This document shows, one piece after another, positions 51,478-61,078 of a DNA stretch of 64,000 nucleotides. The notes below the pieces were generated by a model, which saw only the letters and a list, made by a program, of their open reading frames with translations, did no database searches and was not told where the DNA came from. The position numbers and the translations under genes were made by a program. The first letter of the stretch is position 1. Each line of letters opens with the position of its first letter. Origin of the DNA: Motiliproteus sp041586615 (lineage in GTDB: Bacteria; Pseudomonadota; Gammaproteobacteria; Pseudomonadales; Balneatricaceae); assembly GCA_041586615.1 (NCBI GenBank), contig JBFGZS010000012.1, forward strand, positions 1-64,000, given 5' to 3'.

Positions 51478-53430
51478 ATGAATTATTTCTCTTGGCGCAT
51501 CATCGGTCTTTATTCGCTACTGGTGCTTATTTGGCTTGCCCTACCCGCCAAGACCATCAGCGACTGGCTACCTCATCCAACGCAAGAGATGATGCTTTAC
51601 AAGAGCTGGACCCTCCTGATCATAACCGGCCTGTTGCTCCTCGCGCTGCTGAAACGCGAAAGTAAACGTCAACAAGGCGTTGTGGCGCAACTTCGCAGCC
51701 AGCAACAAAGCCTGGGTGAGCTGACCCAGGCACTCAGCCAAAGCCCCGTCTCGGTGATGATCACCAACCTCAAGGGCGAGATCGAGTTTGTCAATCGCGC
51801 GTTTGAAACCATGAGCGGTTTCCAACAAGAGGAAGCGCTGGGGGCCAACCCCCGAATATTCAAATCCGGCCAGACGCCACGGGAAACCTACGAGGCGATG
51901 TGGCAGGCAATGCAGCATGGCGAAGCCTGGGACGGTGAATTACTCAACCAGCGCAAAGATGGTCATCCCTACTGGGTCCACGCGCACATTTCCCCCATTC
52001 AGGATGCGCAAGGCAGCGTCGTCCGGTTTCTGGCCATCGAAGAAGATATCTCCGAGCAGAAAATCGCACGAAACAGGGTACGCCAGGACAGCAATTACGA
52101 CGAACTTACCGAGCTACCCAACCGCTTCCTGGCCACCGACCGCATGAGCCATGCCATCAGTAACGCCATTCGCAACGAACAGACGGTCGCGCTGCTGTTT
52201 ATCGACCTGGATAATTTTCGGGCCATTAACACCGACCATGGCCAGGATGCGGGCGATAACCTGATCTCGCTGGCCGCTATGCGCATACAGGAAAGCGTTC
52301 GCCAAACCGACACCGTCGCCCGCTTCGGTGGCGACAAATTTCTGGTCATTATTAACGGCCTGGAATATTTCAGTGATATATCGCGGATCGCGGAAAAAAT
52401 CCGTACCGCCCTGGCACAACCCTATTCGTACGAAGGGCAGCCGCTGGGCTGCACGGCGAGTGTGGGTATCGCCGTTTATCCACAGGATGGTCAGGATCCC
52501 TACGAGCTGTTGCGGCATGCCGACGCGGCCATGTATGCCGCCAAAGATGACGGCGGCAACGGCTGCCACTTCCACTCGGCACAGGTCAATAGCGCCGCCA
52601 AACAGCAGGTAGACCTGGAAAAACGCCTGCAAACGGCCGTTCAGGCCGGCGAATTCAGCCTCTGCTATCTGCCCCTGATGGACGCCAATACCGGCGCCAT
52701 CATGGGTGCCGAAGCCTTGCTGCGCTGGGACAATGCGGAACTTGGCCGCATCGCACCCGAACAGTTCCTGCCGATTGCCGAGGCATCGGGGCTAATTGTG
52801 CCGATTGGCCACTGGGTCCTCGACACCGCCTGCAAACAGCTGGCTGACTGGTCGACACAGGGGATGGACCGATTCCGCTTAGCCATTAATCTATCGCCGC
52901 GGCAGATTCTGGACCGAGGCCTGATCAAGCAACTGCTTAACGCACTGAACAAGCACCGTCTGGATCCGACGCGGTTACAGCTCGAACTGACCGAATCGGT
53001 TCTGAGCCACAATCCTCAGGAAGCCCTCAACGTCGTCCACAAGCTACATAATCTGGGCATAAAGGTGGGCCTGGATAACTTCGGCACCGGTCCGGCCTCC
53101 CTGCATAACTTGCAGCGTTTCAAGCTCGACTTCGTCAAAATAGACCGCTCCTTTATCGGCGAGATTGAGTGCGATGGCGAGGCCACGCACGACCCCGAGA
53201 CCGATCACGGCAAAAGCGATAAAGCGCTGATCGATGCGACCCTGGCGCTGGCCAAAGGCCTGGGGTTGAGCACCATCGGCGAAGGCGTCGAGACCGAGGC
53301 GCAATTACGCTACCTGCGCCAGCGGGGGGTCGATAACATTCAGGGTTACCTCTACACCGCGCCACTACCGCCCGGCGAGTTCGACGCCTTCTGCCGACAA
53401 CACCGGCCGTCCACGCCAGAGACGTCATAA
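51478..53430 (+). CDS. Membrane PAS-GGDEF-EAL protein with degenerate motifs
   Basis: 650 aa. Two N-terminal transmembrane helices (about 8-24 and 40-58), a PAS domain (about 78-200), then a GGDEF domain whose signature is G-G-D-K-F, so cyclase activity is unlikely. The EAL domain keeps E-A-L-L-R-W, L-T-E-S and V-K-I-D-R-S-F-I but reads L-D-N-F-G-T-G-P-A-S in place of D-D-F-G-T-G-Y-S-S. Loss of a metal Asp and of the loop-6 Tyr makes phosphodiesterase activity doubtful. It may be a c-di-GMP sensor. Confidence 0.87.
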   Translation: MNYFSWRIIGLYSLLVLIWLALPAKTISDWLPHPTQEMMLYKSWTLLIITGLLLLALLKRESKRQQGVVAQLRSQQQSLGELTQALSQSPVSVMITNLKGEIEFVNRAFETMSGFQQEEALGANPRIFKSGQTPRETYEAMWQAMQHGEAWDGELLNQRKDGHPYWVHAHISPIQDAQGSVVRFLAIEEDISEQKIARNRVRQDSNYDELTELPNRFLATDRMSHAISNAIRNEQTVALLFIDLDNFRAINTDHGQDAGDNLISLAAMRIQESVRQTDTVARFGGDKFLVIINGLEYFSDISRIAEKIRTALAQPYSYEGQPLGCTASVGIAVYPQDGQDPYELLRHADAAMYAAKDDGGNGCHFHSAQVNSAAKQQVDLEKRLQTAVQAGEFSLCYLPLMDANTGAIMGAEALLRWDNAELGRIAPEQFLPIAEASGLIVPIGHWVLDTACKQLADWSTQGMDRFRLAINLSPRQILDRGLIKQLLNALNKHRLDPTRLQLELTESVLSHNPQEALNVVHKLHNLGIKVGLDNFGTGPASLHNLQRFKLDFVKIDRSFIGEIECDGEATHDPETDHGKSDKALIDATLALAKGLGLSTIGEGVETEAQLRYLRQRGVDNIQGYLYTAPLPPGEFDAFCRQHRPSTPETS

Positions 53431-53439
53431 CGGCAAGAA

Positions 53440-53471
53440 GGCCTTAGGGCCTTAGGGCCTTAGGGCCTTAG
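53440..53471. repeat. 8-bp tandem repeat, four perfect copies
   Basis: GGCCTTAG repeated exactly four times between the convergent GGDEF-EAL and phosphatase-family genes. Confidence 0.9.
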
Positions 53472-53483
53472 ACAGTGAAAACA

Positions 53484-54635
53484 TTAAGGCTCGCACACGA
53501 CCAGCGGCACCAGCAGCTCCTGGTCGCTCAACCCACCGTGCACACCGATCAGCCGATAGGGGCGTTCCTGCAACAGCTGATCCCGGATGACCCAGCGCCC
53601 CTGTGGCAACAACAGATAATCACCGATGCGGCGTAATAACGCCGGCGTCGGCCGCCCTCGGCCAAACCAGCCCTCATCCATCAATTGCTCTGCGGGGTAA
53701 GCCTGAAAGCTATCGGATAACTCGGCCCGCGCATACGCAGAAAAGGCATCACCAACCCCATGGCGCAGGTAACAAAAAGCGGCACGCGGCTCACCGCACA
53801 AAGGCAGGCGCAACAGGCGCTGCAGCTCAGGCTGCTCCGCAACCTGCAACACCTGCTCAGGATGACTATCAATCAAGCCATGATCCGCGCTCACCACCAC
53901 AAGGGCACCACTACCGGCCAACGCCTGCAACAGCCCCGAGAAAGCCGCATCGATTGCCAGGAAGTGTTCACGCACGTGATCACTGTCGATGCCAAACTGA
54001 TGCGCCAAGGCATCGAGCTCCGTCCAATATGCCCAGACGAAGGGGTTATCAGTACCCTGTAAACCGCGCTCTATATTCGCAAAAAAATTCGCCAAGCTTC
54101 GATGGGGCAGCCGCGGCGTATCCGCGAACAGACCTCGGCTATAGGGCGAATCGGCGATGCAATGCGGAGAAACAACGCAGCAACGGCGTGATTGGCGCGG
54201 CAATAACGGCGTGGTCCCCAGCAGTTGTCCCGCATCGACACCCAGCGTGTCAAAGGTGGCGCCACCACCACGGGGCAAAAAAGGCAAGGGCGCAGCCACG
54301 CAACCCAATTCGTCAAAATAGGTAAACCAACCGGTAATCGCGTGTTGTTGCGCTGGCACCCCCAATGCCAGCGCGGTAACGGCGGTCGCCGTCGTCGTCG
54401 GAAATACCGAGGTCAGGGGGCGGCGCAGATGCCGCGCCAAGGCGCTGCCCGGGAAACGCTGCAGAAAGTGGTACCCCATGCCGTCGATCACCAGCAGCGC
54501 AACGGGCCGCTGACCGGCATCATAGGTCATCAGTTCGGGCAGTGGCGGATAAAGCCCCGGTGTCTCGGGGCGCTCGCCGCACAGGGCGCTCACCAGGTTA
54601 ACAATACTGGCATCGTAATCGGGTCGCGCGAACAT
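53484..54635 (-). CDS. Alkaline phosphatase superfamily hydrolase (phosphodiesterase/nucleotide pyrophosphatase type)
   Basis: 383 aa without signal peptide. Metal and nucleophile motifs: V-I-D-G-M-G, S-V-F-P-T-T-T-A-T-A-V (Thr nucleophile), T-E-L-D-A-L-A-H, V-V-V-S-A-D-H-G-L and G-V-H-G-G-L-S. This is the PDE/NPP branch of the superfamily. Substrate unknown. It lies 81 bases after the ParA gene on the same strand. Confidence 0.85.
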   Translation of the reverse strand: MFARPDYDASIVNLVSALCGERPETPGLYPPLPELMTYDAGQRPVALLVIDGMGYHFLQRFPGSALARHLRRPLTSVFPTTTATAVTALALGVPAQQHAITGWFTYFDELGCVAAPLPFLPRGGGATFDTLGVDAGQLLGTTPLLPRQSRRCCVVSPHCIADSPYSRGLFADTPRLPHRSLANFFANIERGLQGTDNPFVWAYWTELDALAHQFGIDSDHVREHFLAIDAAFSGLLQALAGSGALVVVSADHGLIDSHPEQVLQVAEQPELQRLLRLPLCGEPRAAFCYLRHGVGDAFSAYARAELSDSFQAYPAEQLMDEGWFGRGRPTPALLRRIGDYLLLPQGRWVIRDQLLQERPYRLIGVHGGLSDQELLVPLVVCEP

Positions 54636-54716
54636 GCCGAGCCTCCCTGTTAAGGCCTCCTAGCTCAGGCCTCGTTATAACGGTTTGTTTATTTAGGCTG
54701 CTTTGTTCAGCGTAGA

Positions 54717-55481
54717 TCAGGCGTGCAATTCGTTAAACAGCGCCACAAACTCCTGAGTCAACTTATGCTTGGGGGCATAGTGGATCAACGGCACACTTTC
54801 ATTATGCGACTCTTTCATCTTGATCGAGGATGAGATCAGCGTCTTAAGCACCGGTAACTCTTCATTACGCAGGTTCTCGACAATGCGTTGCGGTAAGGAT
54901 GCCCGAGGCTGGTACTGATTGACCACGATCCCTTCAACTTTCAGCGCGGCATTATGGTCTGCCTGGGTTTCATGAACATTTTCTAGCAACGCATAGAGCG
55001 CCTGGCGAGAAAACTCGTCGCAATCAAAAGGAATAAGACAGTTCTGAGCACTCACTAACGCCGACAGCGTATAAAAGTTAAAAGCCGGCGGTGTATCAAT
55101 GTAGATATGATCGTAGCCGGACAACGCCGCCAGCGCATCACGCAGTTTAAAAATCTTGTGCTTGGCTTCCAGCTTCGCGTGCAGGTCACCCAGGTTGGGA
55201 TTGGAGGCGATGACCGAAAGGTTTTCGTAGGGCGAGGGGCTGATAAAGTCTTCAAAGGGTGTCTCCGACATACGGAATGTCAGGGCTTGCTCAAAAAAGT
55301 CCATCACGTCGGTTGTGACGTCGTCGATGGCGGCACCCAACAGATATTGGCTGGAATTGCACTGCGGGTCCAGGTCGACCAACAGCGTTCGATGGCCTTT
55401 ACTGGCACTGATAGCGGCCAAATTCGAGGCGATACTGGATTTTCCGACGCCGCCTTTTTGATTGAAAACAACTCTGCGCAT
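54717..55481 (-). CDS. Orphan ParA-type ATPase
   Basis: 254 aa. It starts M-R-R-V-V-F-N-Q with the deviant Walker A K-G-G-V-G-K-S-S, then V-D-L-D-P-Q-C-N-S-S and I-D-T-P-P-A. ParA/MinD-type ATPases position DNA or protein cargo. No ParB-like gene or parS-like repeats are next to it, so it is an orphan ParA whose cargo is unknown. An upstream lipoprotein gene lies 64 bases away on the same strand. Confidence 0.9.
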   Translation of the reverse strand: MRRVVFNQKGGVGKSSIASNLAAISASKGHRTLLVDLDPQCNSSQYLLGAAIDDVTTDVMDFFEQALTFRMSETPFEDFISPSPYENLSVIASNPNLGDLHAKLEAKHKIFKLRDALAALSGYDHIYIDTPPAFNFYTLSALVSAQNCLIPFDCDEFSRQALYALLENVHETQADHNAALKVEGIVVNQYQPRASLPQRIVENLRNEELPVLKTLISSSIKMKESHNESVPLIHYAPKHKLTQEFVALFNELHA

Positions 55482-55545
55482 TACGCTCTCCTATCCAACC
55501 TATTTGGTCATGCATCCTGCTTCAGGCTACAGCAACCGCAAATAA

Positions 55546-56649
55546 TCAATCCAACAGCCGAATTACCGGCTTTTTTGTGCGTTCGATAATCGCACGAATC
55601 CGGTAGTTCTCATGCCGGGTATTCAACTGCTGATAGACCCAACGTCCCTGATCATCACGAGGCACTTCAATCAACACCCGTGCATTACGCGCTTTGATCT
55701 CATCGGCCAGCAGCGCCAGCTGAGTCTCGAGCACGACGCTGCGGCCACGGAGCTCGACAGCATCCAACGGGTACACGTTTAATCCCGGTGGAAAAGGCAC
55801 GACCACCGGCTCCAATGCTGGCTGCGGGGGTAGCGCAGGGGCACCTGAGGCGGGGGTATCTGACGCGGCGGTATTTGTATGACCCTCCCGTTTCGCATCA
55901 CGGCCCAGCGCCGTATGACTCTCCCGTTGCGTTGTACCCGCGGGAATTGAAATCGCGCGGGAAGTCGAAGGCGCGGCCGATGATACGGCAACCGCACCCG
56001 TGTCTGGCTGACCCGCAGAGACAGGCGGCCCCGGCGTGGGCGGCCTGTCGTCAAGGTCCCGCGCCTTCTCCGCCTTGGCCTGGGCACTACGGCGACGCTT
56101 CTCGGCTTCCCGCTGCAGCTGGGTAATGCGCTGGTCTAGCGCACTCAAACGCGGATGCGCAGGTGAAATACGGCGAAGTCTGGAATAATAGTTGCGGGCG
56201 GCCTCAGGTTGGCCACGGCGTAATGCGCCATCGGTCCAAGATAGGTATTGTTCGATAATGCTTCCCTGACCGCTGCGTGCCGCCTCGTTCCCGGGGGCGA
56301 TAGCCAACACCTGATCGTAAAAATCCCAGGCACTGCTACCCGAGGGAGTCGTCAGATGTTTCTCCGCTTCGGCAACGTAGGCTCGATCCAGCAGCTGCAA
56401 GATCTGCATAATTTCAGCCGTGCTGAAGCGGCGAGCCTCGCGCTTGGCCGGAGCGGTTGCCGGGGAGCGCGCCGCCGCCCGCTCCGATTGCGCAAATGGC
56501 GGCGCAACGACCGCGCCCGCTTCTGGGGGCAATGAACGTATGCTGTCTCGCTGCAGCACACTGTTACACCCCATCAGCACGGTTGTCAGCAATACGATAC
56601 TGAACCCACGCAAACGCCGCGTCAGTAACGGTGACGCTGTGGGAAACAT
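55546..56649 (-). CDS. Putative lipoprotein with helical repeats and Pro/Ala-rich linker
   Basis: 367 aa from the ATG at 56649, chosen because a lipoprotein signal follows (R-R-L-R-G-F then a hydrophobic stretch ending V-L-M-G-C28). Starts at 56727 and 56865 are also in frame. After the lipid Cys come an Ala/Pro-rich segment, a helical region resembling TPR (about 75-160), a charged coiled coil, a long Pro/Ala/Ser linker, and a C-terminal domain with basic and aromatic residues. It is probably attached to a membrane facing the periplasm. Function not recognised. Confidence 0.65.
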   Translation of the reverse strand: MFPTASPLLTRRLRGFSIVLLTTVLMGCNSVLQRDSIRSLPPEAGAVVAPPFAQSERAAARSPATAPAKREARRFSTAEIMQILQLLDRAYVAEAEKHLTTPSGSSAWDFYDQVLAIAPGNEAARSGQGSIIEQYLSWTDGALRRGQPEAARNYYSRLRRISPAHPRLSALDQRITQLQREAEKRRRSAQAKAEKARDLDDRPPTPGPPVSAGQPDTGAVAVSSAAPSTSRAISIPAGTTQRESHTALGRDAKREGHTNTAASDTPASGAPALPPQPALEPVVVPFPPGLNVYPLDAVELRGRSVVLETQLALLADEIKARNARVLIEVPRDDQGRWVYQQLNTRHENYRIRAIIERTKKPVIRLLD

Positions 56650-57122
56650 GCCCGCGCCAGGCAGCACAACCCCCTGCAGAGCGGCACGACCAGAAAGAAC
56701 AGAAAGGTGATTATTAATTGTTTGCATAGTGCGGCTATCATAGCACCCGCACAGCAGCCTGAGAATGACGATCTGTTTGTGCAAAAAACATCCAGACATA
56801 CAGATAAAATAGAGCAAAACCCCCGCCAAAAGACGAGAAAATACGTTCAAATGACGCCAACTCAAACCTAGACAGGCCTGCCCATTTCGGGCAAACTTGT
56901 CCTCTTAAGCGTACCGGATCCCTCAGGGTTGCGACCTGCAAAGCAGGCTCTGCGAAAATATTATTATTAACCCTCAGGACCTCTGTGCGAAACAGATTAG
57001 TAACCACTGACCTGGATCGCTGCACTGCGGAACCGTACATCTCTGCAGAGCCTATTCAGGGCAGCATAGCGATCTCTTCTGAGGTCAAACACTTCGATTA
57101 TCACAGTATTTAGAGAAGCAGC
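56650..57122. promoter_or_regulatory. Upstream region of accB and of the lipoprotein gene
   Basis: 473 bp between divergent genes. The promoters of accBC and of the minus-strand gene must lie here. I see no clear consensus promoter, riboswitch or gene. Confidence 0.4.
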
Positions 57123-57572
57123 ATGGATATCCGTAAAGTAAAAAAACTGATCGAATTACTCGAAGAATCCGATATCAATGAGATTGAAATCAAAGAAGGC
57201 GAAGAATCGGTACGTATCAGCCGCGCCTCTTCCGTGGTTAATCAGGTCAGTTACGCTCCGGCTCCAGTACAAGCGGCGCCTGCGGCCCCTGCGCCCGTCG
57301 CTGCTCCCGAAGCCGCTAGCCAGCAACCGGCCCTGAGCGGTCATCTGGTTAACTCGCCGATGGTTGGTACCTTCTATCGTGCGCCGGCACCGGGTGCAGC
57401 AACCTTCTGCGACGTTGGCAAGAAGGTCGCCGAAGGCGATGTCGTGTGCATCGTTGAAGCCATGAAGATGATGAACCAGATCGTTGCCGATAAAGCCGGC
57501 ACCGTTTCCGCCTTCCACGTCGAAGACGGACAGCCGGTTGAGTTTGATCAGCCACTGTTCTCCATCTCCTAG
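57123..57572 (+). CDS. accB: Biotin carboxyl carrier protein of acetyl-CoA carboxylase
   Basis: 149 aa. An N-terminal helical region, an Ala/Pro-rich linker (about 50-75) and the biotinyl domain with the biotin lysine in E-A-M-K-M-M-N. It carries carboxybiotin between the carboxylase and transferase parts of the fatty-acid synthesis enzyme. accC follows after 63 bases. Confidence 0.96.
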   Translation: MDIRKVKKLIELLEESDINEIEIKEGEESVRISRASSVVNQVSYAPAPVQAAPAAPAPVAAPEAASQQPALSGHLVNSPMVGTFYRAPAPGAATFCDVGKKVAEGDVVCIVEAMKMMNQIVADKAGTVSAFHVEDGQPVEFDQPLFSIS

Positions 57573-57635
57573 TTCTTCACGACATCATTCAGTCGTGTTG
57601 AAAAACAGTTGTGTTGAAAAAGGGCTCCTAACGTC

Positions 57636-58976
57636 ATGCTAGATAAAGTCATTATCGCCAACCGGGGTGAGATTGCCCTGCGCATATTGCGCGCCTGCAA
57701 GGAGCTGGGAATCAAGACCGTCGCGGTCCACTCCGTGGTTGACCGGGATCTGATGCATGTGCGACTGGCTGACGAAGCCGTTTGCATCGGCCCCAACCCC
57801 TCCGCGGCCAGCTATCTCAACATCCCCAGCATTATCAGTGCCGGCGAAGTCACAGATTCCATGGCCATTCACCCGGGCTACGGTTTCCTGGCAGAAAACG
57901 CCGATTTCGCCGACCAGGTCGAACAGAGCGGTTTTGTCTTCGTCGGCCCCTCTGCCGACGTTATCCGCCTGATGGGTGACAAGGTTTCCGCCATCGAAGC
58001 GATGAAAAAAGCCGGTGTCCCCACGGTACCGGGTTCTGACGGACCGTTAACGGACGACACCGAGCGCACCATTCGCATCGCACGCCGAATCGGCTACCCG
58101 GTCATTATCAAAGCCGCATCGGGCGGCGGTGGTCGCGGCATGCGCGTCGTGCATACCGAAGCCTCGCTACTGAACTCCATCCACGTCACCCGCACCGAAG
58201 CCAAAGGCGCTTTCGGTGACGACACGGTTTACCTGGAGAAATACCTGGAAAACCCGCGCCACGTGGAAGTTCAGATCCTTGCCGATGGCAAAGGCAATGC
58301 CATCCACCTGTATGACCGTGACTGTTCGATGCAGCGCCGCCATCAAAAGGTTCTCGAAGAAGCCCCTGCCCCGCATATCGATCCTGAGGCGCGCGCCCAA
58401 GTTCTGAAGAGCTGCGTCGATGCCTGTATTGAAATCGGTTATCGCGGCGCAGGCACCTTCGAGTTCTTGTATGAAAACGGTGGTTTCTTCTTTATCGAGA
58501 TGAACACCCGCGTTCAGGTCGAGCACCCGGTCAGTGAAATGATCACCGGTATCGATATCATTAAAGAACAGCTCAAGATCGCCAGCGGTCTGCCGCTGTC
58601 TATTCGCCAGGAAGACGTCAAGATCAACGGCCACGCCTTCGAGTGCCGAATCAACGCCGAAGATTCGAAAACCTTCCTGCCGAGCCCCGGCAAAGTGACC
58701 AACTACCACGCCCCTGGCGGCAACGGTGTTCGGGTCGACTCACACCTCTACAGCGGCTATACGGTCCCCCCCTACTACGACTCGCTGATTGCCAAGCTGA
58801 TCACCCACGGTGAAGACCGTGAAACAGCCTTGATCCGCATGCGTAATGCGCTGGATGAGACCGTGATAGAAGGGATTCGTACCAATATCCCGCTGCAGCA
58901 GACCATCGTTCGCGATGCTAACTTCGAAGATGGTGGGGTCAACATCCACTATCTCGAGAAAAAACTGGAGCTCTGA
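57636..58976 (+). CDS. accC: Biotin carboxylase subunit of acetyl-CoA carboxylase
   Basis: 446 aa. N-terminal I-A-N-R-G-E-I-A-L-R, ATP-grasp glycine loop A-S-G-G-G-G-R-G-M-R, R-D-C-S-x-Q-R-R-H-Q-K and F-I-E-M-N-T-R-V-Q-V-E-H-P. It carboxylates biotin on AccB using ATP and bicarbonate. The last eight codons and stop are part of a 35-bp tandem duplication that leaves a second, out-of-use copy after the stop. Confidence 0.97.
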   Translation: MLDKVIIANRGEIALRILRACKELGIKTVAVHSVVDRDLMHVRLADEAVCIGPNPSAASYLNIPSIISAGEVTDSMAIHPGYGFLAENADFADQVEQSGFVFVGPSADVIRLMGDKVSAIEAMKKAGVPTVPGSDGPLTDDTERTIRIARRIGYPVIIKAASGGGGRGMRVVHTEASLLNSIHVTRTEAKGAFGDDTVYLEKYLENPRHVEVQILADGKGNAIHLYDRDCSMQRRHQKVLEEAPAPHIDPEARAQVLKSCVDACIEIGYRGAGTFEFLYENGGFFFIEMNTRVQVEHPVSEMITGIDIIKEQLKIASGLPLSIRQEDVKINGHAFECRINAEDSKTFLPSPGKVTNYHAPGGNGVRVDSHLYSGYTVPPYYDSLIAKLITHGEDRETALIRMRNALDETVIEGIRTNIPLQQTIVRDANFEDGGVNIHYLEKKLEL

Positions 58977-59020
58977 TAACGCTCCTGCTCGAGAAAAAAC
59001 TGGAGCTCTGATAACGCTCC
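58953..59020 (+). repeat. 35-bp-period duplication of the accC end
   Basis: A 33-bp segment (58953-58985) covering the last codons, the TGA-TAA double stop and the bases after it recurs perfectly at 58988-59020. The second copy is outside the coding frame. Confidence 0.95.
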
Positions 59021-59110
59021 CGGGGCGACGCCAATGGCGTTCGCCCTCTTTCTCCGCTCCCCCCATCGCTTTATACTTCCCGAAGACCTCCGTTCCAAGC
59101 CGAGACACTT

Positions 59111-60004
59111 ATGCCCTGGTTACAGATCAAGCTGGATATTATTCCCGCGCACGCAGAATTTATTGAGCAGCAGCTTCTCACGCTCGGGGCTTGCGCCGTC
59201 ACCCTAGAGGACGGTGCCGACCAACCCCTGTTTGAACCCGAACTCGGCACCACTCCGCTCTGGGACCACACCCGCATGATCGGCCTGTTCGAAGCCGACC
59301 GTGATATCAAGGCACTGGCGCAGGATATCTCCGCCCTCTACGCCGAGCAGTATCCGGGCAGCCATGCGCCGCGCTGTAAAGCGGAGCTGCTGGAAGATAA
59401 GGACTGGGAACGCGCCTGGATGGACAATTTCCACCCGATTCAATTCGGTCAACGCCTGTGGATCTGCCCGAGCTGGCGCGACACGCCCGACCCGGCGGCC
59501 ACCAACCTGCTTCTCGACCCGGGGTTAGCGTTCGGGACCGGCACGCACCCCACCACGGCGCTCTGCCTTGAATGGCTCGACCAGGTTATCGACAGCCAGG
59601 AGCGGGTGATCGATTACGGCTGTGGATCCGGTATTCTCGGCATCGCCGCCCTGTTACTCGGCGCCAAGCAACTGGTTGCCACAGACATCGACCCCCAGGC
59701 CCTGACCGCCACCCGCGACAACGCCGGACGCAACCGTCTCGATATGACGCGCATCAGGCTCGATTATCCGAGCAAAATCCCACAGGAGCCGGCCGACCTG
59801 CTGGTCGCCAACATCCTGGCCGGACCGTTGACCGAGCTGGCGCCGACACTCGCAGAGCTGGTGCGCCCCGGCGGACGAATCGCCCTGTCCGGCTTATTAC
59901 AAACCCAGACAGCGGCCTTGTTGGAAGCTTACGCGCCCTGGTTCGAACTCAACCCACCCACCCTTAAAGATGAGTGGATTCGCATCGACGGCATCCGGCG
60001 CTAG
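59111..60004 (+). CDS. prmA: Ribosomal protein L11 methyltransferase
   Basis: 297 aa. N-terminal substrate domain starting M-P-W-L-Q-I-K-L, then a class I SAM domain with G-L-A-F-G-T-G-T-H-P-T-T and D-Y-G-C-G-S-G-I-L-G-I-A-A, and N-I-L-A-G-P-L-T-E-L. It trimethylates ribosomal protein L11. The order acc-prmA is typical of Gammaproteobacteria. Confidence 0.95.
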   Translation: MPWLQIKLDIIPAHAEFIEQQLLTLGACAVTLEDGADQPLFEPELGTTPLWDHTRMIGLFEADRDIKALAQDISALYAEQYPGSHAPRCKAELLEDKDWERAWMDNFHPIQFGQRLWICPSWRDTPDPAATNLLLDPGLAFGTGTHPTTALCLEWLDQVIDSQERVIDYGCGSGILGIAALLLGAKQLVATDIDPQALTATRDNAGRNRLDMTRIRLDYPSKIPQEPADLLVANILAGPLTELAPTLAELVRPGGRIALSGLLQTQTAALLEAYAPWFELNPPTLKDEWIRIDGIRR

Positions 60005-60029
60005 CCGCCTCAGCAAGGAACGCGCGGAC

Positions 60030-60914
60030 ATGGAACCGACCAGCGATACCGACGACCGCCCCACGCAACACGGCCGTCTCGACCAAACCGGCAACGGCGG
60101 TACACACGAAGCCAACACCGTGCACGCCGAGGCCGGGACCGCCCTGCCGCCCGACGCAAGCGCCGCTGCGATCTCGGGCGACACCGCGTCCTTTACGGTT
60201 ACCCGCTGCCCGACCTGCAACAGCCGTTTTCAGATCACGGCGCAGCAGCGCGAGGCGGCCGAGGGCTGGGTGCGTTGCGGCCAGTGCCAGGCCGTCTTTA
60301 GCGCCGACCAACACCTCGAAGCCCCCCTGCACGTGCTGCAAACCGCCCCCAAACCCCAGGCAGAAACCTGGCCGCATCAAACGCCGCCTCAGGAAACGCT
60401 GGTCCTGAAGACGCGTAAAACCCGCCGCTCACCGACCAACGGGCTATGGGGCCTGCTTGGCATCGTGGCTGTCATGGGGCTGTTTGCCCAAGTCCTATGG
60501 CTGGAACGCAATCAACTGGCGCGCAACCCGCATTTCGCCCCGTTCTACAGCGCCCTATGCCAACAGTTCGACTGTCGGCTGGCGCCGATGCAAGACCTAC
60601 CCAGCATCATCAGCCTGCGGCTTCTGGTGCGGGATCACAGCCAATACAACAATGTGCTGACGCTCGATATGCTGATCGAAAACCGTGCGCCCTTTCCGCA
60701 ACCCTTCCCGGCCCTGCAGATCCATTTCACCGGCCTGGATGATGTGATCCGCGCGGCCCGAACATTTCAGCCCCAGGAGTATCTGGGCGGTGATCTGGAC
60801 GTTATTGGCCTTATGCCCAGCAACAGTCCGATCCAATTACAACTGGAATTGATCAATCCCGGCCCGCTGTCCCCGAACTACACGCTCTCGTTTGTTCCGG
60901 CTTTTCCGCGCTAA
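60030..60914 (+). CDS. Zinc-ribbon DUF3426 membrane protein
   Basis: 294 aa from the ATG at 60030 (AAGGA ten bases upstream). A low-complexity N-terminus of about 55 residues, an MJ0042-type zinc ribbon (C-P-T-C...C-G-Q-C near 60-90), a linker, one transmembrane helix (about 143-160), and a C-terminal DUF3426 domain. Conserved between prmA and dusB in this group. Function unknown. Confidence 0.85.
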   Translation: MEPTSDTDDRPTQHGRLDQTGNGGTHEANTVHAEAGTALPPDASAAAISGDTASFTVTRCPTCNSRFQITAQQREAAEGWVRCGQCQAVFSADQHLEAPLHVLQTAPKPQAETWPHQTPPQETLVLKTRKTRRSPTNGLWGLLGIVAVMGLFAQVLWLERNQLARNPHFAPFYSALCQQFDCRLAPMQDLPSIISLRLLVRDHSQYNNVLTLDMLIENRAPFPQPFPALQIHFTGLDDVIRAARTFQPQEYLGGDLDVIGLMPSNSPIQLQLELINPGPLSPNYTLSFVPAFPR

Positions 60915-61036
60915 GCAGGCAACTTCCTCTTTTACCGATCCGCCGGAGAGGGTATTATTACCCGTTCATTCTTCGTACCCTGTCAGTACCGACCAATCAA
61001 CTTGGCCGGCGATTAGGACATGACGACAGGATCTTA

Positions 61037-61075
61037 ACAATCAAGTCTCAACAACCGAGTCTGACAACCGAGTTC
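61037..61075. repeat. Short imperfect tandem repeat before dusB
   Basis: ACAACCGAGTCTG and ACAACCGAGTTCC (13 bp) follow a related ACAATCAAGTCTCA unit, placed immediately before the dusB start. Confidence 0.7.
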
Positions 61076-61078
61076 CCC

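Noticed and set aside
53603..54325. Plus-strand frame inside the alkaline-phosphatase-family gene
   Set aside because: It is antisense to a protein with all metal motifs in order and shows no coding features.
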